Origin: Streptomyces sp. NRRL B-24085
Lineage (GTDB): Bacteria > Actinomycetota > Actinomycetes > Streptomycetales > Streptomycetaceae
NCBI RefSeq assembly: GCF_001282115.1
Contig: NZ_LJBR01000136.1
Coordinates: 1-46,427, forward strand
DNA: 46,427 nt
Reading direction: 5' to 3'
Shown piece by piece: positions 9,801 through 17,488 of this stretch. A program made the position numbers and the translations under genes. The notes beneath the pieces are model-generated. The model made no database searches. It saw nothing but the letters and a program-made list of their open reading frames with translations, and was not told the DNA's origin. Positions within the stretch are counted from its first letter, which is position 1, and every line of letters starts with the position of its first letter.

Positions 9801-10854
9801 TGTGCCGGCCGGGCAGGACACCTCCGTCGCCGCCCGCCTGTGCCATCACATCGCGGCCGTCACCGGGCACCCCGCCGGCCGGATCACCCCCGCCACCGCG
9901 CTGGCCGGTCTCGGGCTGGACTCGCTGATGGCGGTCCGCGTCCGCACCGCCCTGGAGCGGGAGTTCGGCGTCGAACTGCCGCTGCGCGACCTGCTGGGCG
10001 CCGCCACGGTCCAGGAGGCGGCCGACCGGATCCGGACCGGCCCGGTGCGCCCGCTGCGCCGCACCGGCACCCGGCCGCCGCTCTTCCTCGTCCACGCGGC
10101 CGGCGGAACGACCGACGTCTACCGGGGGCTCGTCGAACGCCTGGGCGACGACCGGCCCGTGTACGGACTCGAACGCCTGGAGGACGCTGCCACGGTGACC
10201 GGGAAGGCCCGCCGCTACGCCGAAGCCGTCATGGCCCTGCACCCCGAAGGGCCCTGCCTGCTGGGCGGTTGGTCCTTCGGCGGGTTCGTCGCCCAGGAGA
10301 CCGCACGGCACCTCACCGCCGCGGGCCGGGACGTGGAGCTCGTGGTCCTCATCGACTCCGTACGGCCCCTGCCCCGGCCCGGCCGCACGCCTGCCGACCG
10401 GCTCCGCACCCACTTCGAGGGCTTCGCCCGTCACGTCCAGGACACCTACGGGGTTCCGCTGGACCTGCCGTACGACGACCTCGTCGCCATGGACGACGAC
10501 GGCGAGCGCATCGACACCGTGCTGGACGTCCTGCGCGCGGCCGCCGACGTACCGCCCGCCGCCCTGGAGCACCAGCGCTCCTCCTACCTGGACCTGAGGA
10601 TCGGCGAGGCCCACGCGCCGGGCCGCCACGACGGGCCGGTGATCCTGTACCGGGCCACCGAGCCCGCTCCGCACACCGTGCGCGACCCCGCCTACGAGCG
10701 CGACGACCCGGCCCTGGGCTGGGACGAGGTGTGCCCGCGCCTGACCGTCGTACCGGTCACGGGACACCATCTGTCGCTGCTCGACCCGCCGCACGTCGAC
10801 GAGATCGCCGCCCACCTGGGGCGCGAGCTCGCCGCAGGGACCCGCCGAACGTGA
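6892..10854 (+). CDS. Pks13-like polyketide synthase (ACP-KS-AT-ACP-TE)
   Basis: A 1320-residue type I synthase. Domains in order: N-terminal carrier (about 1-80, LGMSS with Ser41), ketosynthase (95-515; Cys262 in DTACSSS, His397 in EAHGTG, His437 in SNLGHLEA), acyltransferase (615-905; Ser700 in GHSLGE, His801), second carrier (975-1050; LGLDS, Ser1011) and thioesterase (1060-1315; Ser1128 in GGWSFGG, His1292/1293). All catalytic residues are present. The order matches mycobacterial Pks13, which condenses a fatty acyl chain with a carboxyacyl chain to give an alpha-alkyl beta-keto acid and passes it to trehalose. It is about 400 residues shorter, mainly in linkers. There is no ketoreductase domain. 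The start is GTG in a four-base overlap with the ligase stop. Confidence 0.92.
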   Translation: MRAVDANVVRRLVAERVAGWTGTAVADVPMDRPLADLGMSSREAVVLAGDLSRLTGRELPPTLLWEAPTGEALVEHLCRTPSEIRPPVPATAAPAAEPVAVVGLGCRLPGGVHGPADFWRLLTDGVDAIRRVPEDRWRDFTAFPPEDAPPYGGYLDDIAGFDADFFRITPREAAVMDPQQRILLEVVHEALAHAAVPAASLAGTATGVFVGVSAPEYGCLTGADPAAVDPWAPAGGALSVTAGRLAYVLDTRGPSMAVDTACSSSLVAVHHACVSLRTGESDTAIAAGVNLLLSPAVSVAFRRAGALAPDGRCKPFAPDADGIGRGEGCAAVLLKRLSDAERDGDRVLAVIRATAVNSDGRSNGLLAPNPAAQQALLATAYARAGLAPAQVDYVEAHGTGTPLGDPIEAGALGAVLGAGRDPDQPLLLGSVKSNLGHLEAAAGIAGLVKTVLALHHDVVPPSLHCAEGSALGDERLRVVTEGEPWPRYGGTAVAGVSGFGFGGTNAHAVLEEWRPGVLPPRPAEEPGARLHVLSDVGEERLRDTAARLAGRLRTSAAHPADVARTLAGRAGRGGVRAAVVARDRDELADGLDALAQGRPHGRVVTGERDLVGPGPVWVFSGYGSQWAGMGRRLLAEEPAFAAAVEKLDAECGLSLSDRLASGSGLDRLEVAQPVLFGLQVALAELWRSYGVEPAAVIGHSLGEVAAAVCAGALDAAEGARIVSVRAALLGRLKGGAMAVVDLSDGELDALARDFPGVQVAVHSSPGQKVVTGEEPAVARLVRWLEEQGRTARSMRVVGAGHSPQVEPLLGELTEALADVGGRAPRVPVYSTVLDDPRGDCVFDAAHWAANLRRPVRLDRAVAAAAADGHTAFVEISPHPVLGRAVTENAPGALAIGTLRRDADGCGDFLTQVGALYCAGMPLPLPAGRVVDLPAPRWRHVRHWWTDGRGASPARTPASPQTPAEETPAEDVPAGQDTSVAARLCHHIAAVTGHPAGRITPATALAGLGLDSLMAVRVRTALEREFGVELPLRDLLGAATVQEAADRIRTGPVRPLRRTGTRPPLFLVHAAGGTTDVYRGLVERLGDDRPVYGLERLEDAATVTGKARRYAEAVMALHPEGPCLLGGWSFGGFVAQETARHLTAAGRDVELVVLIDSVRPLPRPGRTPADRLRTHFEGFARHVQDTYGVPLDLPYDDLVAMDDDGERIDTVLDVLRAAADVPPAALEHQRSSYLDLRIGEAHAPGRHDGPVILYRATEPAPHTVRDPAYERDDPALGWDEVCPRLTVVPVTGHHLSLLDPPHVDEIAAHLGRELAAGTRRT

Positions 10855-10870
10855 CCCGAGGAGAGCCGCC

Positions 10871-11794
10871 ATGCACCGACGCACCACCGGAGTGTCCCGA
10901 CGTACCGTCACCAAGGCCGCGGCCGGCGCCGGCCTGGCCGCCCTGTTCGGCGCCGGGACCGCCTCCGCGCTCGGGTCACGCACCAGGGACGTGTCCGTGC
11001 CCTCCGCCGCCCTGGGCCGCAGCGCCCCGGTGCGCCTGATCCTGCCGTCCGGGTTCGACGCGCAGCCCACCCGCACCTACCCGGTGCTGTACCTGCTGCA
11101 CGGCGCCCACGACGACTACACGTCCTGGACCCGGGAGACGGACATCGAGGCCTTCACCGAGGGCCGGAACCTGATCGTGGCCATGCCCGACGCGGGCCCC
11201 ACGGGCATCCCCACCGCCTGGCGCGGCGGGCCCGACTACGAGACCTTCCAGCTCAAGGAGGTCCCGGCGCTGCTCGCCCGCGACTACCGGGCCTCCGGAA
11301 CACGGGTCGTCGCGGGGGTGTCCACCGGCGGCTACGGAGCGATGGCGCACGCGGCCCGCCACCCGGGCACCTTCACCGCCGCGGCCTCCTACAGCGGCAT
11401 CCTCGACACCATGGCGCCCGGTGTGCCCACCCTCGTGGACGCCATCGTGGCCCGCGAGAACCTGGCGCCCGCGTCCCTGTGGGGCAACCCCTTCCTGAAC
11501 CTGCTCACCTGGCGCGACTTCAACCCGCGGGACAGAGCGACGGGGCTGCGCGGCACCGCCCTGTACGTCTCCAGCGGCAGCGGGCTCGCGGGCGGCACGG
11601 GCGACTGGCTGCCCGAGGCCCTGGAGAGCGCCCTGTGGCCGTCCGCGCACAGCTTCACCGACGCGCTCGCGCTGCTGCGCATCCCGGTCACCACGCACTT
11701 CTACGCGGGCGGGGGGCACGACTGGGCCTACTGGAAGCGGGAGTTCACCGCCTCGTGGCCGATGCTCGCCCGTGGGCTGGGGGTGCCGGAGTGA
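10871..11794 (+). CDS. Antigen 85/mycolyltransferase-like esterase, Tat-exported
   Basis: A 307-residue alpha/beta hydrolase of the esterase D/antigen 85 superfamily. The N-terminus carries a twin-arginine signal (SRRTVTKAAAGAGLAALFGA, residues 9-28). The strand VLYLLHGAHDDYTSW, the nucleophile elbow GVSTGGYGA (Ser151), the LYVSSGSG segment and GGGHDWAYW (His283) follow the order seen in Fbp/MPT51 proteins. In mycobacteria such enzymes transfer mycoloyl groups between trehalose and cell-wall sugars. The gene starts 16 bases after the synthase with a GAGGAG site, so it is in the same operon. Whether it is an acyltransferase or a plain esterase cannot be told from sequence. Confidence 0.82.
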   Translation: MHRRTTGVSRRTVTKAAAGAGLAALFGAGTASALGSRTRDVSVPSAALGRSAPVRLILPSGFDAQPTRTYPVLYLLHGAHDDYTSWTRETDIEAFTEGRNLIVAMPDAGPTGIPTAWRGGPDYETFQLKEVPALLARDYRASGTRVVAGVSTGGYGAMAHAARHPGTFTAAASYSGILDTMAPGVPTLVDAIVARENLAPASLWGNPFLNLLTWRDFNPRDRATGLRGTALYVSSGSGLAGGTGDWLPEALESALWPSAHSFTDALALLRIPVTTHFYAGGGHDWAYWKREFTASWPMLARGLGVPE

Positions 11795-11916
11795 AGTCGC
11801 TGCCGTCGGGGCACGGAACGCAACGCGGGGGCCGTCCGTCCAACACGGGACTCACCCCTCGCCCCACGGGCAACAGTCCGCGGGTGAGCCGCTTCCGGGT
11901 GAAAGGAGGGTCCGCC

Positions 11917-13149
11917 TTGGCCACCCCCGTCCCGCACGGTGTTCCGGAGCACCTCGGTGCCGCCCCGGTACCGCCCGATCTCGCCGACCTGCTGCGCTCC
12001 CGGCTGGAGGACGTCGCCGACGAGGTCGAGGAGGAGGTCCGCCGGCAGGTGCCCGAGTACGCGCGCCCGGCCGACGGGACCTACCGGGAGAACCTCAGAG
12101 CCGGTGTGGTGCAGGCGCTGACCCTGTTCGTCGACCACATCGCCGACCCGCGCGGCCGCGGGGACGCGATCGCGGCGACGTACTACGAACTCGGGCGCGG
12201 CGAGGCCCTGGAGGGGCGCAGTCTGGACGCCCTGCAGTGCGCGCTGCGGGTCGGGGGGCTGCACGCCTGGCGGCTGATGGGCCGCACGGCGGAGGAGCTC
12301 GGCCTCGACTCCGCGGTTGTCACCACCCTGGGCGAGCTCGCCTTCCGCACGGTGCACGAGGTCGCGGAGGCGGCGGCGGCCGGGTACTCCGAGACCCGCG
12401 CGCACAACACCGACGAGCTGGAACGGCGGCGCAGGCGCCTGCTGGGCCTGCTGCTCGACGAGGGGCCGGTCGCCGCGGCGGCGGTGCAGGATCTGGCGCA
12501 CGGGGCCCGGTGGCCGGTGCCCAGACAGGTCGCGGTCGTCGCGCTCGCGGCCACCCCGGACCAGCGGGAGGAGGACCGGCCGCTGGCCGCCGCGGGGGCG
12601 CTGGTGGACATGGAGTCGCGGCCGCCGCGGATGCTGATCCCCGACCCGGACGGCTCCGGGCGTTTCGGCGGGCGGGCCTTCAGCCTCGCACTGCGCGGGA
12701 GGCCGGCCGCGATCGGACCCACGGTGCCGCTCGCCGAGGCCGCCCAGTCACTGCGCTGGGCCACCCGGGCGCTGGGGCTGATGGGTCGCGGGATCCTTCC
12801 CCGGCAGGGCGTGGTGCGCTGTGCGGACCACCTGTCGACTCTGCTGCTGCACAGCGACGAACCGATGCTCGACCAGCTCCGGGGACGGGTCCTCGCTCCG
12901 CTCGACGCGGTGTCGGAGGGGCAGCGGGAGCGGCTGGCCGAGACGCTGCTGGCGTGGCTGCTCAGCGGCAGCAATGTGCCCGACGTCGCCGCCCGCCTCC
13001 ATGTGCATCCGCAGACCGTGCGTTATCGGCTGCGTCAGCTGGAGAAGGTCTTCGGGGACGCGCTGCACGATCCGGGTTCGCGTCTTGATCTCATTCTGGC
13101 ACTCACCACCGCACAAAAGGGCGAGGAATTCCTGAATTCCCGTCCATAA
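11917..13149 (+). CDS. PucR-type helix-turn-helix regulator
   Basis: A 410-residue regulator. The N-terminal half is helical and resembles the sensor region of Streptomyces PucR-like proteins; the C-terminus ends with the PucR HTH (WLLSGSNVPDVAARLHVHPQ, then TVRYRLRQLEKVFG). The start is TTG at 11917, chosen because AAAGGAGG lies seven bases before it and no ATG or GTG nearby has such a site. It sits between the antigen-85-like gene and the cutinase gene, so it is the obvious candidate regulator of the lipid cluster. The effector is unknown. Confidence 0.85.
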   Translation: MATPVPHGVPEHLGAAPVPPDLADLLRSRLEDVADEVEEEVRRQVPEYARPADGTYRENLRAGVVQALTLFVDHIADPRGRGDAIAATYYELGRGEALEGRSLDALQCALRVGGLHAWRLMGRTAEELGLDSAVVTTLGELAFRTVHEVAEAAAAGYSETRAHNTDELERRRRRLLGLLLDEGPVAAAAVQDLAHGARWPVPRQVAVVALAATPDQREEDRPLAAAGALVDMESRPPRMLIPDPDGSGRFGGRAFSLALRGRPAAIGPTVPLAEAAQSLRWATRALGLMGRGILPRQGVVRCADHLSTLLLHSDEPMLDQLRGRVLAPLDAVSEGQRERLAETLLAWLLSGSNVPDVAARLHVHPQTVRYRLRQLEKVFGDALHDPGSRLDLILALTTAQKGEEFLNSRP

Positions 13150-13230
13150 CACGGAAGACGGCCCAGCGAATACGTTCGGGACATCCTTTCCACAGGCGTT
13201 TCAGACGCCCCACCCGCAAAGGATCCCCCC

Positions 13231-13872
13231 ATGCGTATTCGCTTGTGCCTGGCCGCGCTCTCGCTGGTCGGCGGGGCCTCCGTGGTCACCCTCTCGGCAC
13301 CGCCGGCGGCCGCCGCGGCCTGCGCGGACATCGACGTCGTGGCCGCTCGCGGCACGTTCGAGCCCGGCAGCCTCGGACTGATAGTCGGCGACCCGGTCCT
13401 TTCCGCACTCCAGCGGAAAATCAGCGGCCGGAGCCTGAGCAGCTACAGGGTGAACTATCCCGCGGACCTCTCCCCCACGTCGGCCGCGCAGGGCAACGCG
13501 GACCTGGTGAACCACGTGAACAGCCAGGCGGCCGCCTGTCCGAACCAGCGCTTCATTCTGGTCGGCTACTCGCAGGGCGCGAACGTCGTCGACAACTCCA
13601 TCGGCATCAGCAGCGCGGGCGCGGTGGTCGGAAGTCCCATCGTGGCCACCATTCCCGCCGCACTGGAGTCCCGGGTGGCCGCGGTGCTGCTGTTCGGCAA
13701 TCCGATCCGGGCGATCGGCAAGAGCGTCACCGGCACGTACCAGAGCCGCACCGTCGACTTCTGCGCCAAGGGCGACCCCGTCTGCGAGGCGGGCGGCAAC
13801 GACACGCTCGCCCACCTCGGCTACACGGCGAACGCCGACGCGGCGGCCACCTTCGCCGCCGGCAGGGTCTGA
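13231..13872 (+). CDS. Secreted cutinase family hydrolase (Rv3802c/CULP-like)
   Basis: A 213-residue protein with a Sec signal (cleavage near Ala29-Ala30). Cutinase hallmarks are complete: Ser114 in GYSQGANVVD, Asp182 and His195 (HLGY) as triad, and Cys31, Cys103, Cys178 and Cys185 placed for the two usual disulfides (31-103, 178-185). Cutinases hydrolyse cutin, other esters or phospholipids; the mycobacterial Rv3802c member is a phospholipase/thioesterase encoded next to fadD32 and pks13. Position beside the FadD32/Pks13-like genes suggests a lipid-related job, but a scavenging cutinase is also possible. A strong terminator follows. Confidence 0.88.
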   Translation: MRIRLCLAALSLVGGASVVTLSAPPAAAAACADIDVVAARGTFEPGSLGLIVGDPVLSALQRKISGRSLSSYRVNYPADLSPTSAAQGNADLVNHVNSQAAACPNQRFILVGYSQGANVVDNSIGISSAGAVVGSPIVATIPAALESRVAAVLLFGNPIRAIGKSVTGTYQSRTVDFCAKGDPVCEAGGNDTLAHLGYTANADAAATFAAGRV

Positions 13873-13881
13873 GCGGAACGA

Positions 13882-13933
13882 CCGTACAGGCGAGGGCCCG
13901 GGAGCAACTCCTCCCGGGCCCTCGCCTGTACGG
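13882..13933. terminator. Bidirectional terminator, 23-bp perfect inverted repeat
   Basis: Arms 13882-13904 and 13911-13933 pair perfectly around a six-base loop. It fills the gap between the converging cutinase (+) and lipase-like (-) genes and ends three bases from the latter's stop. Confidence 0.92.
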
Positions 13934-13935
13934 AG

Positions 13936-15648
13936 TCATCGGGGAGTGCGGGCGAATTCGGTGAGGGCGGCGGACACCGGCTCGGGCCGGCCGTTGTTCT
14001 GCACCGGCGCGGCCGTCAGCACGTCGAGGTGCTGGTAGCCGTCCGCGACCACGGGGTGCAGGTCGGCGGGGACCCGGCCGGCGAGCAGTCCGTCGCCGGC
14101 GAGGACCGTGAGCGTCGGATTGGCGGTGAGCCCGTCCGGGTGCACGACGAGCCGCTTCACCTGCGGGGACGTGGACAGTTCGAGGTCGGTGACGAGCTTG
14201 GTCGGAAAGTACTGCTCGGTGAAGTCCAGCGGTTGCGCGGCCATGCTGCGGGCCAGCTCCTGGATGTCGGTGACCTCCTTGCCCGCGGAGGTGAAGGGCG
14301 TTCCGTCGGACGACCTGTACCCGGGGTCGTCCGGATCGCCGACCCGGTCGTAGTTCCGCCAGGTGTAGAGGGGGCCGTGGGGCACGGCCGGGATCGCCTT
14401 GTACTCGGTGCCGAAGAGGCCCGGCTGCGAAGAACTCCCGTTGGCCGCGGGGAAGTTCTTGTCGGTGACCGGTCCGCCGTCGAAGAAGCCGACGCTGCTC
14501 TGGAGGAAGGCGAGCGGTACGGACTGGTCGTCCATGAGGGCGCCGAGCACGGCTTGGTTGGTGAGCCGGAAGTCCTTCACGCCGGGTGAGCCGGTGAGGA
14601 AGGCGGCGGTGTCCTTGGAGAACAGGAAGCGGTTGGTGGCCTCGATGTTGGTGTTGGCGGGCAGATAGGACGGCAGGTCGGCCTCGCCGCCGGGGTCCTG
14701 GAGGGCGCCCACGCCCGCGATGGCGAGCAGGGTCATGGTCTCGGGGTTGAGCAGGACGGGTGCGGACAGCGAGCGCGGGAGCACTCCGCTGTCGAGTCCG
14801 GCCTGCACGACGCCGTAACCGAGGCCCACGTCGGGCAGGTTGGCGTCGTCCGGGATGCTGCCGCTCAGGTCGCCGAGGGAGGTGGAGACGGTGGTGTCGA
14901 GGGCGAACCAGCCGGCGCACTGGTTGTGTCCGGCGTCGGCGGTGGTTGCGGGGTCGCCGTCGAAGTCGGCGGTGGCGAAGTAGCCGGTGACGACTCCGCC
15001 GAGGGAGTGGCCGCCGCACAGCACCTTGTCCTTGCGGACGCCCGGGTCGGGCAGTTCGGCGGTGAGCAGGTCGTACTCGTCGCGGACGGTCTGTTCGATG
15101 CCGAGCCTCGCCATCCATCCGAGCTTGTCGTTGCCGGCGAACCCGGCGAAGGTGCGGCCCTGGACCTGTTTGCCGCGGTAGTAGTAGTCGACGGCGGTGT
15201 GCTGGTCGCCGGAGGCGATGCCGGTGCGGTCCTCCAGGCAGTTGGAGCGCCGGTCCAGGGCCCAGAACTCGATGTGCCGGCCCTGCTCGGCGGCGCGGGC
15301 CACGGTGTTGCGGGCGACGCTGTCGAAGGCTCCGGCCCCCTCCAGGATGCCCGGCTGGGCGATCAGGACCCGGTCGGCGGCGGCCGGTGCCGCGGGGCCG
15401 TCGGCGGACCGGTAGCGCAGGTACGACAGCCAGTCGCACGCCGCGGGCCGGGCGCCGAAGGACGCGGGCAGCGGGACCTTCACCCGCACCAGGGTCTCGG
15501 TGACGCCGCCGCTCGTGGCCACGGCCGTCTCGGTTCTCGCGCTGTCTCCCTGGGCGGTCGGCGACGACACGGTGAACGCCCCGGTGGTCAGCAGCACCGC
15601 CAGCGCTGCGGTGCGCCACCTGCTTCCTCTGCTGCGACTCGTGTTCAT
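13936..15648 (-). CDS. Secreted alpha/beta hydrolase (lipase-like)
   Basis: A 570-residue protein with a Sec signal peptide (basic N-terminus, hydrophobic residues 13-28). An alpha/beta hydrolase nucleophile elbow, CGGHSLGG, puts the catalytic Ser at about 215. A long C-terminal half of unclear fold follows, and ends with DGYQHLDVLTAA, whose His could complete the triad. I recognise the hydrolase core but not a characterised subfamily; actinobacteria encode many such secreted lipase-like proteins. It faces the cutinase across a shared terminator, so the window has three exported serine esterases within 5 kb. The ATG has no clear ribosome site but follows a TACGGT box at leaderless distance. 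Confidence 0.8.
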   Translation of the reverse strand: MNTSRSRGSRWRTAALAVLLTTGAFTVSSPTAQGDSARTETAVATSGGVTETLVRVKVPLPASFGARPAACDWLSYLRYRSADGPAAPAAADRVLIAQPGILEGAGAFDSVARNTVARAAEQGRHIEFWALDRRSNCLEDRTGIASGDQHTAVDYYYRGKQVQGRTFAGFAGNDKLGWMARLGIEQTVRDEYDLLTAELPDPGVRKDKVLCGGHSLGGVVTGYFATADFDGDPATTADAGHNQCAGWFALDTTVSTSLGDLSGSIPDDANLPDVGLGYGVVQAGLDSGVLPRSLSAPVLLNPETMTLLAIAGVGALQDPGGEADLPSYLPANTNIEATNRFLFSKDTAAFLTGSPGVKDFRLTNQAVLGALMDDQSVPLAFLQSSVGFFDGGPVTDKNFPAANGSSSQPGLFGTEYKAIPAVPHGPLYTWRNYDRVGDPDDPGYRSSDGTPFTSAGKEVTDIQELARSMAAQPLDFTEQYFPTKLVTDLELSTSPQVKRLVVHPDGLTANPTLTVLAGDGLLAGRVPADLHPVVADGYQHLDVLTAAPVQNNGRPEPVSAALTEFARTPR

Positions 15649-15654
15649 GCGGGG

Positions 15655-15660
15655 ACCGTA
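15655..15660 (-). promoter_or_regulatory. Leaderless -10 box (TACGGT) of the lipase-like gene
   Basis: On the minus strand TACGGT ends six bases before the ATG at 15648 and there is no ribosome site, which fits the common Streptomyces arrangement in which transcription begins at the start codon. No clear -35 box is seen. Confidence 0.5.
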
Positions 15661-15743
15661 GGGCGGCGCGGACCGCGCCCTCGGGAGTTGCTCACAAGAA
15701 CGCAGGAGCCGGTGGACGCTTTGTCACCAGCGGCGGAGAGGTC

Positions 15744-16703
15744 TCAGTCCTCGCGCAGCGTACGGCGCGGTGAGCGGTCGTAGGTCTGCCGGTACAGGGT
15801 GGCGAAGCGGCCCGGGTGGTAGAAGCCCCAGCGGGCGGCGATGCCGGTGACCGTGGACCCGTTCTCGGGGTCGGCGGCCGCCAGCTCGTCGTGGGCGTGG
15901 GACAGGCGGACCTGGCGGAGGTAGGCGAGCGGGGTGGTGTCCAGGTGCCGGCGGAAGGCGTACTGGAGCGCGCGGACGCTGATGTGGGCCGCCTCCGCGA
16001 TCTGGACGACCGTGAGGGGCCGGTCTGCGTGGTCGTCGATGTAGGCGAGGGCGCGGCGCAGGGCGGGGGGATGGGCGTCCTGGCGGTCCGGGCCGGTGGG
16101 GTCGGTGACCGCGGTGTTGGGGAAGGTGGCCAGGACGGCCGCGGCCAGGTGCTGGGCGGCGGTGGAGGCCACCAGCGGCTGGTCGGCGACCGCGGCGTCC
16201 GCCAGGACGTGGTCCTGCACATAGCGGATGGTCGCCCGCAGCCGCTCGCCCGCTGCGGGGGTGATCGGCCGGTGCCCGGTCAGCCGGACCGGTTCCGTGC
16301 GCCGGGGGCCGGTGGTGGCCGCGACCTGGCTGAGCAGGTCCGGGTCCAGCATGGTGATGTTGTAGCGGGCCGCGTGGACACGGCCCGCGTAGGACAGTTC
16401 CGGCGGGGCGAAGGACACCACGTCGCCGGGGCCGAAGGAGTCCGAGACCCCCTGGTACACGTGGTCCTCGATGGTGCCCTCGTGGACCACGCACAGACAG
16501 ATCCGGCCCAGCGGGGTGACCGCGTAGCTCATGTCGAAGTCCAGGTCGAGCTCGTCGACGCTGACCGAGTCGATGGCGCTGCGGTGGATCCGGGCCCGGC
16601 TGCTGTCCGGGGTGCCGTTGCCGATGCGCATCTTCGCGTAGGCACGGCTGAGGAACTCCTCGGTGCGGTCCAGATCGTCGCTGTCGAACGTCAGCGTCTC
16701 CAT
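15744..16703 (-). CDS. AraC-family transcriptional regulator
   Basis: A 319-residue protein. The N-terminal part (about 1-190) resembles the cupin-like AraC_binding_2 sensor (FGPGDVVSFAPPE, then SYAGRV). The C-terminus has the paired AraC HTH motifs (LTVVQIAEAAHISVRALQYA, then FRRHLDTTPLAYLRQVRLSH and VTGIAARWGFYHPGRFATLY). A purine-rich AGAAGGAGAGG lies rather far (about 10 or more bases) before the ATG, so a slightly later start is possible. It is transcribed away from the ANTAR gene. The target is unknown; the lipase-like gene downstream on the same strand is one candidate. Confidence 0.88.
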   Translation of the reverse strand: METLTFDSDDLDRTEEFLSRAYAKMRIGNGTPDSSRARIHRSAIDSVSVDELDLDFDMSYAVTPLGRICLCVVHEGTIEDHVYQGVSDSFGPGDVVSFAPPELSYAGRVHAARYNITMLDPDLLSQVAATTGPRRTEPVRLTGHRPITPAAGERLRATIRYVQDHVLADAAVADQPLVASTAAQHLAAAVLATFPNTAVTDPTGPDRQDAHPPALRRALAYIDDHADRPLTVVQIAEAAHISVRALQYAFRRHLDTTPLAYLRQVRLSHAHDELAAADPENGSTVTGIAARWGFYHPGRFATLYRQTYDRSPRRTLRED

Positions 16704-16909
16704 CGCGGCGGAGGCCTCTCCTTCTCTTGCTCCTCACTCGCACCTACCCGCGAACGTCGCGAAGCTGCGGACCGGTTTCGTTTTCTGTCCTGCCAGGTCA
16801 CACGGTGTGCGTCCACTGGCTCGTCAGAACCGGTGCGAGCGGGCAGGCTGGACCGGGCGGCGACCGTCGGAGGCGCCGGGCGACAGGGGGAGAGGGCGAC
16901 AGGGCCGGG

Positions 16910-17281
16910 ATGACGCACCACGAAGAGCTGGCCGCGAAGGTCGAGGAACTGCAGACGGAAGTCGCCCAGCTCCGGCAGGCCCTCGTCTCGCACGCCGTGG
17001 TCGACCAGGCCATCGGTGTCGTCGTCGCCCTCAGCGGTCTCCGCCCCGAGCACGGGTGGGAGGTCCTGAAGACCGTCTCCCAGCGCACCAACACCAAACT
17101 GCGGGACGTGGCCCGGCACGTCGTGCGCTGGCCCGACGCCGGCAGCCTGCCCGCGGACATCCGCCGGACGCTGCGGGTCGCGCTGCTCGAGGCGCACGCG
17201 GCGCACGGGGGCCGGCCCCTGGTGCGGCCGCCGCAGCGGCGCAGGGGCTACGACAGCGCCTTCTCCGGGAAAACCGAGTGA
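16910..17281 (+). CDS. ANTAR-domain protein (putative RNA-binding antiterminator)
   Basis: A 123-residue protein: a coiled-coil start (HHEELAAKVEELQTEVAQLR) followed by an ANTAR domain at about 25-80 (VVDQAIGVVVALSGLRPEHG, then SQRTNTKLRDVARHVV). ANTAR domains bind paired RNA hairpins and prevent termination. No receiver or GAF sensor is fused, so control would come through partners or through expression. ATG at 16910 is the only start that leaves just the domain; the ribosome site is weak. It lies directly upstream of the leader region of the alanyl-tRNA synthetase paralogue, making that RNA a natural candidate target. Confidence 0.85.
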   Translation: MTHHEELAAKVEELQTEVAQLRQALVSHAVVDQAIGVVVALSGLRPEHGWEVLKTVSQRTNTKLRDVARHVVRWPDAGSLPADIRRTLRVALLEAHAAHGGRPLVRPPQRRRGYDSAFSGKTE

Positions 17282-17307
17282 CGGGCCGGGACGGCCGTGC
17301 GTACCGT
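17278..17307 (+). promoter_or_regulatory. Promoter of the alanine-rich leader (GTGACG-18-TACCGT)
   Basis: GTGACG at 17278-17283 and TACCGT at 17302-17307 are 18 bases apart. The -10 box ends seven bases before the ATG of the small leader frame at 17315, so the transcript would be leaderless for that frame. The -35 box overlaps the stop of the ANTAR gene. Confidence 0.5.
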
Positions 17308-17314
17308 TGATCGC

Positions 17315-17383
17315 ATGGAGACCGTCAGCCGTACCTCTGTCGCAGCCGCGCGAGCGACCAGCTCACCGGCTGCCGACGCCTGA
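17315..17383 (+). CDS. Short alanine-rich leader peptide (22 residues)
   Basis: A 22-codon frame with ATG at the predicted transcription start. Seven of 22 residues are alanine, including the run AAARA and a closing AADA before TGA at 17381. It begins 174 bases upstream of the alanyl-tRNA synthetase-like gene and is followed by alternative hairpins. This is the layout of a ribosome-mediated attenuator that would sense charged tRNA-Ala. In GC-rich DNA alanine is common, so the composition alone is weak evidence; the combination with promoter position and RNA structure is what makes it worth listing. Confidence 0.4.
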   Translation: METVSRTSVAAARATSSPAADA

Positions 17384-17397
17384 CCTCCCCCTCTCCC

Positions 17398-17486
17398 CCG
17401 GCGGCCGGAAACGGACCGCCGGTGCCGGACATTCCGTAGCGCTGTTCCCGTGGTCGTTTCCGGTCCCACGAGACCGAAGGACCACG
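17398..17486 (+). promoter_or_regulatory. Putative attenuator with mutually exclusive hairpins
   Basis: Three pairings can be drawn. (1) 17398-17404 with 17416-17422 (CCGGCGG/CCGCCGG), capped by an inner CCG-GAAA-CGG tetraloop stem. (2) 17405-17413 with 17455-17463 (CCGGAAACG/CGTTTCCGG), which excludes the first. (3) 17449-17455 with 17480-17486 (CGTGGTC/GACCACG), which covers the ribosome site GAAGGA and touches the start of the synthetase-like gene. Pairing 2 and pairing 3 share one base, and so compete. This is compatible with translational control by leader translation or by an ANTAR protein. Confidence 0.4.
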
Positions 17487-17488
17487 CC

